A stretch of DNA of 62,295 nt from Sulfurospirillum sp964466465 (GTDB lineage Bacteria; Campylobacterota; Campylobacteria; Campylobacterales; Sulfurospirillaceae): contig CAYXNJ010000011.1 in assembly GCA_964466465.1 (NCBI GenBank), forward strand, positions 1 through 62,295. Reading direction: 5' to 3'. Both the position numbers and the translations under genes were made by a program. The notes under the pieces are model-generated. The model worked only from the letters and a program-made list of their open reading frames with translations, was not told where the DNA came from and ran no database searches. This document shows positions 28,950 to 38,221 of this stretch, piece after piece. Numbering within the stretch: position 1 is the first letter of the stretch; each line of letters starts with the position of its first letter.

Positions 28950-29249
28950 ATGATAACACTGAAAGAAAACTCTTTGCATGTAAGTCCTTCAGGAGAACTG
29001 ACTATCTATCAGGTGGAAGAGTTTAGTGAAAAATTAAAAAAGTTAATCGCATCGGCTGAGAGGTTGTATGTCGATTTTTCACAACTAGACAAGATGGATA
29101 CCGCAGGATTCCAGTTATTGGTTTCGCTTCAAAAGAGTTGTGAAGCATCACAAAAACCTATTGAAGTTCATGGTATTGCCAATTCTGTACACAATTTCAT
29201 GCTTCTGTTTGGATTTGATTGGACTACACTTGAAAAAGGAGTTGAATGA
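28950..29249 (+). CDS. STAS-domain protein (anti-sigma-factor-antagonist-like)
   Basis: 99 residues in the STAS fold, with the loop KMDTAGFQLL in the place of the phosphorylated Ser loop of SpoIIAA-type proteins (Thr here). It overlaps cheA by 4 bases (ATGA) and follows cheY, so it is translated with the core kinase. STAS proteins occur in some accessory chemosensory clusters but not in the standard flagellar set. I infer a protein-interaction switch, possibly linked to kinase output. Confidence 0.82.
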   Translation: MITLKENSLHVSPSGELTIYQVEEFSEKLKKLIASAERLYVDFSQLDKMDTAGFQLLVSLQKSCEASQKPIEVHGIANSVHNFMLLFGFDWTTLEKGVE

Positions 29250-31243
29250 ATTCGTCATTGCAATTTAGTGATATTGCTAAAGAGTTTCATATCGAGAGTT
29301 TAGAACTACTCGAAGCTATGGAAAACTCTTTAGTGCATATCCGTGAAAATGGCATGGATGATGAATCGATCAATGCAGTCTTTCGTGCCGCGCACACCAT
29401 CAAAGGTGCGGCGGGTATGTATAAGATTGATTTTGTCGTAGAATTTACCCATATTGCCGAAAATGTACTCGACCAAGTACGTAATGGAGCTATTGCGATG
29501 AGTGATGAGCTAGGCGAATTGCTGTTAGAATGTAAAGACCACATGCAACACCTTGTGGAATTTGCAGTCCTCACTTCCAATGAAGAAGCTCCCACACAAG
29601 AGTTGTGTGACATGACTCAAAAGTTGGGCGCATCTTTAAATGAGCTGATGCCAGCCTCTTTGCAGCATTCCCTAGAAGTAAACACATCTGCCCCTGTTCC
29701 TTCTATGGTTGAAAAAGCATGGAAAATGCAGTTAACGTTTGGACAAAGCGTGATGGAGCAGGGGTTTGAGCCTGCAAGCTTTTTAGCGTATTTGCGTAAA
29801 AACTCAAGTGCCTTTGATGCCAAAGTCAATGTCAACTCCATTCCTCTGCTTGAAGCGTTAACCCCAACATACTGTTATCTTTCTTTTGAGATTGAATTTA
29901 CAACATCCATGAATCGTGAAGAGATTTTAGATGTGTTTGATTTTATTAAAGAGGATTGTGACATTGTCTTAAATGAATACATTGCTCCTGTCGCAATGCA
30001 AAGTGTTACAACGGTCACACAAGCTTCAAAAGAAGAGGTCAAAAAAGCGACAACACAAGCACAACCAACGGCGTATAGTATTCGCGTGGATGCCGAAAAA
30101 ATAGACCAACTCATTAATCTTATCGGTGAGATGGTCATCGCCAATGCCAATGTGGTTCAGCAGTCCATCGACATGAAAAACTCTGAACTGATCGAGTCTG
30201 TCTCTATCGTCTCCCGAATGCTTGAGGACATCAGAGAAGGTGCGATGCAAATACGCATGGTGCAAATTGGGGAAACCTTTAATAAATTTAAACGCATTGT
30301 GATGGATCTCTCTAAAAAACTGGGCAAAGAGATAGAACTGGTCATTAAAGGTGGAGAAACGGAGCTTGATAAAACGGTCATTGAGAAAATCACCGACCCG
30401 CTTGTTCACATCGTACGTAATGCCATTGACCACGGTATCGAAATGCCAAGTGATAGAGGCGATAAACCTCATAAAGGAACCCTAACCCTCAACGCATACC
30501 ATGACGCAGGAACCGTTGTCATCGAAATCAGCGATGATGGTAAAGGACTGGATGAAGAGGTGCTTTACCGTAAAGGAGTGGAAAAAGGGTTGATAGAAGA
30601 GGGCGCAGTGCTCTCGCAACAAGAGATTTATAAGCTCATCTTACAGCCTGGTTTTTCCACCGCCCCTGCCGTTACTGACCTCTCAGGACGAGGCGTTGGT
30701 ATGGACGTGGTGAAGCGTAACATCGAAGCGCTTCGTGGCGACATCGAAATCAAAAGTAAAAAAGGGGAGGGCACAAGCCTTATCATTAGGCTTCCGCTCA
30801 CACTAGCCATCATTGACGGCTTTTTGGTCAAAGTAGGCGAGACTTTTTATGTGGTGCCCCTCGATATGGTCGTCGAGTGTATCGAAATCAACGATAAAGA
30901 AAAAGCGGAGATGCACGGCAACAACTACATCAACCTTCGAGGAAGCATTTTGCCACTTCTGAACATTGGCACATTCTTCGATGAACAAAAAAATGAAGAA
31001 GCACGTGCTAACATCGTCGTGGTGCATTACGCAGGACGTCGCTATGGGTTTATCGTTGATGAACTGTTTGGAGAGTTTCAAACGGTCATCAAGCCTTTAG
31101 GCAAAATCTTTCATGCGCTTAAAGGTATCAGCGGAGCGACCATTTTAGGAAGCGGAACGGTGGCACTCATTTTAGATGTGCCGATGTTGATTAATTTTAT
31201 TCTAACCCTTAAAGGTGGAATAGATGAGTCAAAAAGCGCGTAA
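29246..31243 (+). CDS. cheA: Chemotaxis histidine kinase CheA
   Basis: 665 residues. The Hpt (P1) domain has the phosphorylated His50 in AAHTIKGAAGMY. A small alpha/beta domain near 150-240 may be P2-like. The P3 dimerisation segment (about 270-330) starts SIRVDAEKIDQLINLIGEMV. The ATPase domain (about 330-520) has HIVRNAIDHGIE, DDGKGL and GRGVGMDVVKRNIE. The CheW-like P5 domain fills the C-terminus. No receiver domain is fused to it, unlike the CheA-Y fusion typical of the main system in Campylobacter and Helicobacter; this supports an accessory pathway. It is coupled to the STAS gene by a 4-base overlap. Confidence 0.95.
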   Translation: MNSSLQFSDIAKEFHIESLELLEAMENSLVHIRENGMDDESINAVFRAAHTIKGAAGMYKIDFVVEFTHIAENVLDQVRNGAIAMSDELGELLLECKDHMQHLVEFAVLTSNEEAPTQELCDMTQKLGASLNELMPASLQHSLEVNTSAPVPSMVEKAWKMQLTFGQSVMEQGFEPASFLAYLRKNSSAFDAKVNVNSIPLLEALTPTYCYLSFEIEFTTSMNREEILDVFDFIKEDCDIVLNEYIAPVAMQSVTTVTQASKEEVKKATTQAQPTAYSIRVDAEKIDQLINLIGEMVIANANVVQQSIDMKNSELIESVSIVSRMLEDIREGAMQIRMVQIGETFNKFKRIVMDLSKKLGKEIELVIKGGETELDKTVIEKITDPLVHIVRNAIDHGIEMPSDRGDKPHKGTLTLNAYHDAGTVVIEISDDGKGLDEEVLYRKGVEKGLIEEGAVLSQQEIYKLILQPGFSTAPAVTDLSGRGVGMDVVKRNIEALRGDIEIKSKKGEGTSLIIRLPLTLAIIDGFLVKVGETFYVVPLDMVVECIEINDKEKAEMHGNNYINLRGSILPLLNIGTFFDEQKNEEARANIVVVHYAGRRYGFIVDELFGEFQTVIKPLGKIFHALKGISGATILGSGTVALILDVPMLINFILTLKGGIDESKSA

Positions 31244-31297
31244 ATTACGACACGTAAACAACAACATAAAGTAAAAACACACATTAAGGAAGAGCCA

Positions 31298-33322
31298 ATG
31301 TTTAAAAATATGAAAATAGGTGCCAAACTCGGTTTTGGTTTTGGAATTGTTCTTGTATTCCTTGCAGGAATCGCCATTTTGGGACTTACCAGATTGGGTA
31401 ATATGAATGATTCTGTAACCGAAATTGTGGATGATATGTTCCCTAAAATCGTCCTTGCTAATGATATTGCAGAGCTTGTCAATAACAATAGAATTTTAAT
31501 CGGAAATGTTCTTCTAAACACAAATGAAGCCGAAAACAAACGCATCCAAGATGAGATCGCTGCAAATCGAAAACAACTTACCGATAGGTACGCTAAATTA
31601 GAAAAAATGGTTCAAAGTGAAAAAGGAAAAGCACTTTTTAAAGCTGTGATAGACGCTCGAGATGTTTATAATGCTGTATCAAGTAAAGTTATTGAACTGG
31701 GCGCTGCCAATAAGGCAGAAGAGGGCTATGCTTTGATGGAAGGTGAAATGGCAGTTCTGCAAAAAAAATATTTTGCAGCGATAGATGCAGTTGTAGAACA
31801 TCAAACAGAAGCTGTGACTAAAGCAGGTAATCAAGCGGATGTTGATTATGCTTCCACACGCATGATTGTTATCGCCGTTTCCGTTGTCGCCTTTATCTTT
31901 GGCATCTTACTCGCTCTCTTTGTAACACGAAGCATCACCACTCCACTGAATGAAGTGCTAAACGCAGCAGAGTCCATCTCCAAAGGTGATATGAGTGTGA
32001 AAGTCGTAGCCGATAGCACGGAAGAGACAGGACAAGTTAAAGCAGCGATGGCACAAATGGTAGAGACCATTAAACTCTTAGTTGCCGATGCCAATATGTT
32101 AGCCGTTGCCGCAGGTGAGGGAAAATTAGCTACCAGAGCAGACGCTTCAAGACACCAAGGTGACTTTAGAAAAATTGTTGATGGTGTCAATAATATGCTC
32201 GATGTTATCTATGACGCTGTTGTCAATAATGGTGTAGCAACCTTGGCAAAAATCTCAGATGAAGGTGACTTCTCTGTGCGTATTACCAAAGAGTATAAAA
32301 ATGACTATGATACCTTTAAACGAGCCGTTAATGGTGTAGCAGAAGCGATTGACTTAGCCATTAAAGAAGAGAGTGCCGTTTATGCTGCCATGGCAAATGG
32401 TGATTTGACTAAACGTATTACCTCCAATATCTGGATCGGTGATCTAGCCCTTGTTAAAAGTTCTACCAATGAAATGGCAGAGAAACTCCAAGACATTATC
32501 ATTGAAGTACAAAATGCAGCTCTACAAATCACATCCGCTTCAGAACAAGTGAGTGGAACCGCACAAAGCCTCAGTAATGGTGCTACTGAACAAGCTAGTA
32601 ACCTTGAAGAGACCGCTTCAGCCATTGAAGAGATGACAGGAAGCATTAACCTTAATGCAGAAAACGCTAAACGAACCGATGAGATGGCAAGTAATGCCGC
32701 TAAGATGGCAGAAGATGGTGGAAGAGCGGTTAACCAAACTGTGGACGCGATGAAAGAGATTGCAGGCAAAATTAGCATTATTGAAGATATCGCTTACCAA
32801 ACCAACCTTCTAGCTTTAAATGCCGCTATTGAAGCAGCACGTGCAGGTGAACATGGAAAAGGTTTCGCCGTTGTTGCCGTAGAAGTGAGAAAACTAGCAG
32901 AGAGAAGTCAAGTCGCAGCCCAAGAGATTAGTAAAATCACAGGTGATAGCGTTAAAGTCAGTGAGAGTGCAGGAGAGCTTATTAAAGAGATTATTCCAAA
33001 TATCAAAAAAACTGCTGAACTCGTTCAAGAAATTGCAGCTGCAAGTTCAGAGCAAAATGCAGGAATAGAACAAATCAATGGCTCTATGAACCAACTAGAC
33101 TCCGTCACCCAACAAAATGCCGCAGGCAGTGAAGAGTTAGCCTCTGCTTCTGAAGAGATGACGGCACAAGCTGAGGGACTAAGAAGTATGATGTCTTTCT
33201 TTACCGTAGAGAATAACCAAAAAGTTCTAGCACCCAATACAAAACCAACCAGTGAAGTAAAGAAAAGCAGTGAGACAAAAGCCTCTTCTGTCAATAAAAA
33301 AGATTTTAAAAATTTCGCGTAA
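31298..33322 (+). CDS. Poly-HAMP methyl-accepting chemotaxis protein (copy 1)
   Basis: 674 residues. TM1 is near the N-terminus (GFGIVLVFLAGIAILGL). A helical 4HB-type periplasmic sensor follows, then TM2 (about 188-210). The cytoplasmic part holds about four HAMP-like segments, beginning ISKGDMSVKVV, AGEGKLATRAD, SDEGDFSVRI and MANGDLTKRI. The MCP hairpin has tip YQTNLLALNAAIEAARAGEH. The C-terminus ends KKDFKNFA and carries no NWETF-type tether. From base 32039 onward the gene appears identical to the receptor at 38222, while the sensor halves differ. Same signalling part with different sensors suggests that the two receptors feed one array. cheW follows after 11 bases. Confidence 0.93.
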   Translation: MFKNMKIGAKLGFGFGIVLVFLAGIAILGLTRLGNMNDSVTEIVDDMFPKIVLANDIAELVNNNRILIGNVLLNTNEAENKRIQDEIAANRKQLTDRYAKLEKMVQSEKGKALFKAVIDARDVYNAVSSKVIELGAANKAEEGYALMEGEMAVLQKKYFAAIDAVVEHQTEAVTKAGNQADVDYASTRMIVIAVSVVAFIFGILLALFVTRSITTPLNEVLNAAESISKGDMSVKVVADSTEETGQVKAAMAQMVETIKLLVADANMLAVAAGEGKLATRADASRHQGDFRKIVDGVNNMLDVIYDAVVNNGVATLAKISDEGDFSVRITKEYKNDYDTFKRAVNGVAEAIDLAIKEESAVYAAMANGDLTKRITSNIWIGDLALVKSSTNEMAEKLQDIIIEVQNAALQITSASEQVSGTAQSLSNGATEQASNLEETASAIEEMTGSINLNAENAKRTDEMASNAAKMAEDGGRAVNQTVDAMKEIAGKISIIEDIAYQTNLLALNAAIEAARAGEHGKGFAVVAVEVRKLAERSQVAAQEISKITGDSVKVSESAGELIKEIIPNIKKTAELVQEIAAASSEQNAGIEQINGSMNQLDSVTQQNAAGSEELASASEEMTAQAEGLRSMMSFFTVENNQKVLAPNTKPTSEVKKSSETKASSVNKKDFKNFA

Positions 33323-33327
33323 TTGAG
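32039..33327 (+). repeat. 1289-bp direct repeat, copy 1 (3' part of the first poly-HAMP MCP gene)
   Basis: This block matches 38963-40251 at every place I compared, has the same length, and the encoded residues are the same from VKAAMAQM to the C-terminus. Identity starts abruptly at AAAGCAGCG after a region of ordinary paralogous divergence and ends 5 bases past the stop codon (AATTGAG). Confidence 0.9.
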
Positions 33328-33333
33328 GAACTC

Positions 33334-33828
33334 ATGGCAGATATAACCCATAAGAACACAGAGGGCAATCAGTTCCTCTCGTTCTTTTTAAAAAACGAGA
33401 GATTTGCTATCAATGTTGCTTATGTCAAAGAGATCATTGAATATACGCAGATAACCCGTGTACCTACGATGGAGCGTTTCATCGTAGGTGTAACCAACAT
33501 ACGCGGTAACGTCATTCCTGTACTGGATCTTTCATCTAGGCTTGGTTTGGGTCTTAGTGAGATTAATAAAAAGAGCTGCATTATTACCCTTGAAGCGATG
33601 ATAGGCGGTGAGGAGTGTGAAATAGGCATCATCGTTGATATGGTGGATCAAGTCTATGAAATCACGCTTGCTCATAAGATGGAAGCTCCTGAATTTGGTG
33701 CGAAAATTCGTAAAGATTTTATGCAGATGATGGCGCGCATTGAAGAGCGGTTTATCACTCTTTTGGACATGAATGGCATTCTTGATCTTATTGAGCTCTC
33801 TCGTGTTACGCAAAAACGTACATTGTAA
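33334..33828 (+). CDS. cheW: CheW coupling protein
   Basis: 164-residue CheW-domain protein. Typical segments are VAYVKEIIEYTQITRVP, GVTNIRGNVIPVLDLSSRLG and IGIIVDMVDQV. It links receptors to CheA. It lies 11 bases after the MCP gene and 10 bases before a CheV-type gene, within the chemosensory operon. The C-terminal tail (MNGILDLIEL) is as in other CheW proteins. Confidence 0.92.
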   Translation: MADITHKNTEGNQFLSFFLKNERFAINVAYVKEIIEYTQITRVPTMERFIVGVTNIRGNVIPVLDLSSRLGLGLSEINKKSCIITLEAMIGGEECEIGIIVDMVDQVYEITLAHKMEAPEFGAKIRKDFMQMMARIEERFITLLDMNGILDLIELSRVTQKRTL

Positions 33829-33838
33829 AGGAGACTAA

Positions 33839-34789
33839 ATGCAAGAAGTTGAAGCAAAAGAGAAACAAAGTTCAGCCAATCAGATAGATAGCAGTGATGA
33901 ACTCATCCGTTTGGTTACATCCAATGCCGATGTGACCAGCCAATATGTCATTTTTCGTAATGGTTATGATGAGCTTTATGCCATCAATGTGGCAAAAGTG
34001 GAAGAGCTCATTGTCAACAAAGAACTCAATATCGCTAAAAATTCAGATGCGGCTAGCACGCTTGTTGGAACTGCAAAGATTCGTGATGAAATGTGCTCAA
34101 TCATTCATTTTGACAGATGGCTTGGCAAAGGTGAGGCGGAGGGATGTTTTTATGAGCTTGTGGTTGTCTGTAACTTTGGACATCAAAGAGTTGGCATCAT
34201 CATTAAAAACGTCATTGGCATTCAAAACATTGAAGCTGACAAACTTATCGACAATTCATCGCGTGACCCAAAAACAGCACAAATTACCGAGTTGTATATT
34301 GGGGGCGAGAACAAACTGTGCGTCATTTTTAACTCCGATACGCTTTTAACAGAAGTATTCCCCGAGTCTCATCAACGAGAGCTTGGGAAAGTAGGAACAC
34401 TTGATAAACTTCAGATTCATAAAAAAATCTTGTTTGCGGATGATAGCAAAATCGTTCAACATGCGGTGAGTTTAGCGCTTTCTCAAATGGAGCTGGATTT
34501 TGAGGTGTTTGACGATGGTAAGGCGTTGTTAGAGCGACTTGTCGGTCTTGAAGTTGATAATGTTGCCCTCATTTTAAGTGATATTGAGATGCCTGTTATG
34601 GACGGCATGGCGTTGCTTAGAGAAGTAAAAAGCAAAGCAGGGCTTCGAGATATACCGTTTATTATGAATACCAATATGGCAAACCCTTCCATTATTGAGC
34701 AAGCCAAACGTCATGGTGTTGACCATGTGATTCATAAGCTTGATGTTGAAGATTTGCAACATCAAATCCAAACCTATGCGAGAGTTTAA
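33839..34789 (+). CDS. cheV: CheV-type protein (CheW domain plus receiver)
   Basis: 316 residues. The N-terminal CheW-like domain (about 30-185) is followed by a receiver domain (about 195-315) with ILFADDSKIV, phosphoacceptor in LILSDIEMPVMDG and Lys in VIHKLDVED. CheV proteins couple receptors to CheA and tune adaptation when phosphorylated. Campylobacterota have several CheV paralogues, so a number cannot be given. AAAGGAGAC precedes the start. Confidence 0.92.
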   Translation: MQEVEAKEKQSSANQIDSSDELIRLVTSNADVTSQYVIFRNGYDELYAINVAKVEELIVNKELNIAKNSDAASTLVGTAKIRDEMCSIIHFDRWLGKGEAEGCFYELVVVCNFGHQRVGIIIKNVIGIQNIEADKLIDNSSRDPKTAQITELYIGGENKLCVIFNSDTLLTEVFPESHQRELGKVGTLDKLQIHKKILFADDSKIVQHAVSLALSQMELDFEVFDDGKALLERLVGLEVDNVALILSDIEMPVMDGMALLREVKSKAGLRDIPFIMNTNMANPSIIEQAKRHGVDHVIHKLDVEDLQHQIQTYARV

Positions 34790-34798
34790 AAGTGTCAG

Positions 34799-35596
34799 AT
34801 GATTAGTCACAAAGCGTTTCACAATATTACAACATTGGTGAAGGTTCATTCGGGTATTCATCTGAATGATTCAAAAAAACAGTTGGTTGTAGGCAGGCTT
34901 TCTAAACGGCTTAGGCATCTTGATTTACCCGATTTTGATGCGTACTATGAAACCTGTTTAAGCTCACTAGATGAGCTTCAGATTATGATCAATATGCTCA
35001 CCACCAATGAAACAAGCTTTTTTCGAGAACAGCACCATTTTGATTTTATGAGAAACAATATTCTCTCTCATGTTACACATACACCCTTTCGTGTCTGGAG
35101 TGCAGCAGCAAGCATTGGGGCAGAGGGGTATAGCATCGCTATGGAACTTGATGATGTTTTAACGCCTTCAGGAATGAGTTGGGAAGTTGTGGGTACTGAC
35201 ATCAACACTGAAGTAATCGACGATGCCTCTAAAGGGCTTTATCCTATGCGGTTTGCTGAGCAAATTCCTTCTGAATATCTTAAACGCTACTGTTTAAAAG
35301 GGGTAGGCTCGCATGAAGGTGAATTTTTAATAGGCGATTATTTAAGAGAAAAAGTCACGTTTTCATGCGCCAACCTTATGGTGCCTATAGACCCAGAACT
35401 GGGTAAGTTTGATGTCATTTTTTTACGCAATATGCTTATTTATTTTGACCAAGAAAATCGTAAGCGTATTGTGAATCATGTGCTTAAAGCACTGAATCCT
35501 CATGGGTATCTGTTTATCGGTCATGCGGAGTCTATCACACATCTTAATATGAAAATACGCCAAGTAAGACCAACAATTTATCGAAATGGAGCATAG
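34799..35596 (+). CDS. cheR: Chemotaxis methyltransferase CheR
   Basis: 265 residues. The N-terminal helical domain contains LTTNETSFFREQHHFD, a CheR hallmark, followed by an AdoMet-binding fold (WSAAASIGAEGYSIAMEL, VVGTDINTEVIDDASKG, DVIFLRNMLIYFD). It methylates glutamates on receptors. The SAM motif reads SIGAEGYS where many CheR proteins have STGEEPYS. The stop codon is followed directly by the start of cheB. Confidence 0.93.
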   Translation: MISHKAFHNITTLVKVHSGIHLNDSKKQLVVGRLSKRLRHLDLPDFDAYYETCLSSLDELQIMINMLTTNETSFFREQHHFDFMRNNILSHVTHTPFRVWSAAASIGAEGYSIAMELDDVLTPSGMSWEVVGTDINTEVIDDASKGLYPMRFAEQIPSEYLKRYCLKGVGSHEGEFLIGDYLREKVTFSCANLMVPIDPELGKFDVIFLRNMLIYFDQENRKRIVNHVLKALNPHGYLFIGHAESITHLNMKIRQVRPTIYRNGA

Positions 35597-36694
35597 ATGC
35601 AAGAACATGCCATAAAAGTATTTATTGTCGATGATTCTGCCATTGCTCGCACCACCATTAGTACCTTGCTCGAAGGAGAATCTGACATATCGTTGCATGG
35701 AGTCGCGTCTGATCCCATCATCGCAGCATCAAAATTTGAGCGTTTTGGATGGCCTGATGTAATCATCTTAGATATTGAGATGCCACGCATGGATGGGTTA
35801 ACATTTTTACGCAAAATTATGCAAGAGCATCCCACCCCTGTTATTATCTGCTCTTCTGTGGCGCAAAAAGGAAGTAGCAAAGCCATTGAGGCGCTTTTTT
35901 TAGGGGCGGTTGAAGTGATCGCAAAACCTGAAGTAGGATTGAAGATTTTTTTAGAAGAGTCAAAATATACCTTGATTCATGCCATTAAGGCAGCAAATGA
36001 ATCAAAAAATAGTATGAAACAAAAAACCATTTTTCCTGTGTCAAAAAATGATAGAGGATTGTCTCCAAAAATAGATGCTGATGCCATTTTACCGCTCAAA
36101 AGTAAATTGGCACATAACCTAACCCATCCACTCATCGTCATTGGCTCTTCCACAGGGGGTGTTCAAACACTGGAGAAGATTATTCCTTATTTATCACAGA
36201 AAACACCACCTATTCTTATCGTCCAACATATGCCTGAAGGCTTTACACGTTCACTATCAGAACGACTCAACCGTATGTGTACGATGGTTGTTAAAGAGGC
36301 AAAAGATGGCGATAAGCTCTGTTATGGTCAAGTGTTGATAGCGCCTGGCAATAAGCATATGACACTCAAGCGCTCCGCCAATACGTATGTTGTGGAGATA
36401 AAAGATGGTCCTAAAGTGAGCCGTCATAAACCGAGCATTGATGTGCTTTTTAGATCATGTGCCAATGAAGCGGGTGCCAATGGCATGGGATTTATACTCA
36501 CAGGCATGGGAGATGATGGCGCAAAAGGGTTAAAAGAGATGAGGGAGCGTGGGGCTAAAACCTACGCACAAAATAAAGAGAGTTGTGTGGTCTATGGCAT
36601 GCCAAAGGTAGCTGTTGAATTAGGTGCTGTGATGGGAGTGCTGAGTTTAGAAGAGATTGTAGAAACCATCAGGAGGAGTGAAAATGTTCACTGA
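35597..36694 (+). CDS. cheB: Chemotaxis methylesterase CheB
   Basis: 365 residues. The N-terminal receiver domain (FIVDDSAIART, VIILDIEMPRMDGLTFL, IAKP) is joined by a linker to the C-terminal methylesterase domain (about 170-360). The catalytic Ser is in IGSSTGGVQTLEK, His in IVQHMPEGFT and Asp in GMGDDGAKG. It removes methyl groups from receptors when phosphorylated by CheA. Start and stop are both tightly packed: it follows cheR without a gap and overlaps the next gene by 11 bases. Confidence 0.94.
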   Translation: MQEHAIKVFIVDDSAIARTTISTLLEGESDISLHGVASDPIIAASKFERFGWPDVIILDIEMPRMDGLTFLRKIMQEHPTPVIICSSVAQKGSSKAIEALFLGAVEVIAKPEVGLKIFLEESKYTLIHAIKAANESKNSMKQKTIFPVSKNDRGLSPKIDADAILPLKSKLAHNLTHPLIVIGSSTGGVQTLEKIIPYLSQKTPPILIVQHMPEGFTRSLSERLNRMCTMVVKEAKDGDKLCYGQVLIAPGNKHMTLKRSANTYVVEIKDGPKVSRHKPSIDVLFRSCANEAGANGMGFILTGMGDDGAKGLKEMRERGAKTYAQNKESCVVYGMPKVAVELGAVMGVLSLEEIVETIRRSENVH

Positions 36695-37754
36695 TGTCTT
36701 ATATGAATTTACCGCTTCTTTGACAATTATGTTCGTCAATGAAGAAGAAGATGTGCGTTGTTATTTGGGGCAAGAATTTATGTCGCGTTGCAAAAAAGTC
36801 ATATTTGCACCGAGCGTTGAAGAAGCATTAGCCAAGCAGAGTCAAGAGACAATAGATCTTGTTATCCTCAACATAGATCGATTTGGTAAAGAGGCTTCAT
36901 ATCTTATAGCTGAGATGTTAAAAAAAGATATTGAACAGAAGATTCTTATCTCTGCATGGCAGTTTAATGACCCTAGCATTGTCATGACACTTGTAAATCT
37001 TGGCGCTGTTGGTTTTGTCAATAAATCGTTGCCGATTACTGAATCTTTCTCACTCCTTACGCGGGTGTTCGCACAAGCGCATGATCGCTCATTATTGGTG
37101 CACTATGTTCAAACGCTAGAAGAGCAAATTGTGGAGGCACTTTATATTCCGTGCCGTGCCGATTGTCCAAGAGCCCCTGTTTTTAGTAGGCATTTAAGAC
37201 CAGCACCCATTCCTGAAAATGATGAGTTTGAATTTTTTCCAACACCTCCTACGTCGTGTAGTGCTGTAGTTTCAACGCCTACGGTAGAAAAGGCTATGTA
37301 CAAGGACTATTTTAAATTTCTTATGCTTGATGACAGGGAAGAACTGCACGATCAGCTTAGTGACATTGACACGTTGCTGTTTAATGCGTTTGGGGAAGAT
37401 CACATAGCGGATGTACAGTATATTTGTGTCTTAGGCGATGCGATTGCGCGCTTTGGCAATATCTTGATGCACTATCAATTTTTTAGTGATACGGGTATTT
37501 GTATTATTGAACTGGGTCAAAATATTAGTGAAAAATGCACCATTGTTGCTGAAAAAAGTGGTGATTTTGAGCCACTTTTAAGTGGATTTTGCTCTGTTCT
37601 TCAAACATTTATAGCTCAAGTATGGGACAAAGAGGCGGAGGACCCAAAATTCTTTAACGATTCGATTATTAATGATGCACAGATGATTACAACGATGATT
37701 ACACCTCCTGCAATAAGCGTAAGTAGCGACAATGATGATCTTATCTTTTTTTAA
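36684..37754 (+). CDS. Pseudo-receiver protein of the chemosensory cluster
   Basis: 356 residues from ATG 36684, which has AGGAGGA at 36671-36677; the frame also contains GTG at 36678. Residues 12-125 have a receiver-like pattern, but the acidic pair is Asn-Glu (MFVNEEED) and the phosphoacceptor position is Asn63 (LVILNIDRFG), while the Lys (FVNKSLP, Lys114) is kept. Phosphorylation is therefore unlikely. The rest (about 150-356) includes a Pro-rich linker and an alpha/beta domain that I do not recognise, ending in an acidic tail. It lies between cheB and a CheZ-like gene, so a regulatory role in the same array is inferred. Confidence 0.75.
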   Translation: MFTDVLYEFTASLTIMFVNEEEDVRCYLGQEFMSRCKKVIFAPSVEEALAKQSQETIDLVILNIDRFGKEASYLIAEMLKKDIEQKILISAWQFNDPSIVMTLVNLGAVGFVNKSLPITESFSLLTRVFAQAHDRSLLVHYVQTLEEQIVEALYIPCRADCPRAPVFSRHLRPAPIPENDEFEFFPTPPTSCSAVVSTPTVEKAMYKDYFKFLMLDDREELHDQLSDIDTLLFNAFGEDHIADVQYICVLGDAIARFGNILMHYQFFSDTGICIIELGQNISEKCTIVAEKSGDFEPLLSGFCSVLQTFIAQVWDKEAEDPKFFNDSIINDAQMITTMITPPAISVSSDNDDLIFF

Positions 37755-37771
37755 TACCTAAAAGGAACATA

Positions 37772-38185
37772 ATGGAATTTCGTAAAGCGGAAAATATACT
37801 CTCTTCGATTCTTGCTATTTTAAAACACATCGATGAAGTTCAATGTGATGTCATGGAGCTCTCGGAGCGCTCTGCTATCTCTTTTCACCATTTTTTGGAG
37901 CAACACTCTTTGCCACCTGATGAAAAAGTACTTCAAGCCTTTCAATACCAAGATGTTATGAAACAGCAGCTTAGTGCTGTCAGTGAAGCAATCATTACTA
38001 TCGAGCAGAGTATTACTATTTATTTACACGCTCTTGGTCACGATGAGATGATGTTGGGTGAAAACATCGACAAACTCTCTGCAAAGCTGATGCGTTCTTT
38101 GCAGGTTGCTAAAGATAAAAAAGAGGCATTTAGTGGCAATGCTTTGGAGGTTAAAAGCTCAGAATCCATTGAATTTTTTGAATAA
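37772..38185 (+). CDS. Small CheZ-like helical protein
   Basis: 137 residues, almost all predicted helix. A stretch LQAFQYQDVMKQQLSAV (55-71) resembles the catalytic helix of CheZ, where QDLTGQ supplies Asp and Gln for CheY-P dephosphorylation; here Asp61 and Gln65 keep the D-x3-Q spacing. It is shorter than typical CheZ (about 210 residues), and the C-terminal CheY-binding helix is not obvious. Lying inside a che cluster, it may be the phosphatase for the CheY at 28575 or the CheV. The family call is tentative. Confidence 0.6.
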   Translation: MEFRKAENILSSILAILKHIDEVQCDVMELSERSAISFHHFLEQHSLPPDEKVLQAFQYQDVMKQQLSAVSEAIITIEQSITIYLHALGHDEMMLGENIDKLSAKLMRSLQVAKDKKEAFSGNALEVKSSESIEFFE

Positions 38186-38221
38186 AACATTATGCGAATG
38201 CGCATAAAAAGGATTATCTCT

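Noticed and set aside
31846..32190. Antisense frames (114 and 132 codons) over the MCP genes, repeated at 38770-39114 and 39304-39702
   Set aside because: They recur only because the receptor block is duplicated; their Ser/Ala-rich composition is that of antisense MCP sequence.
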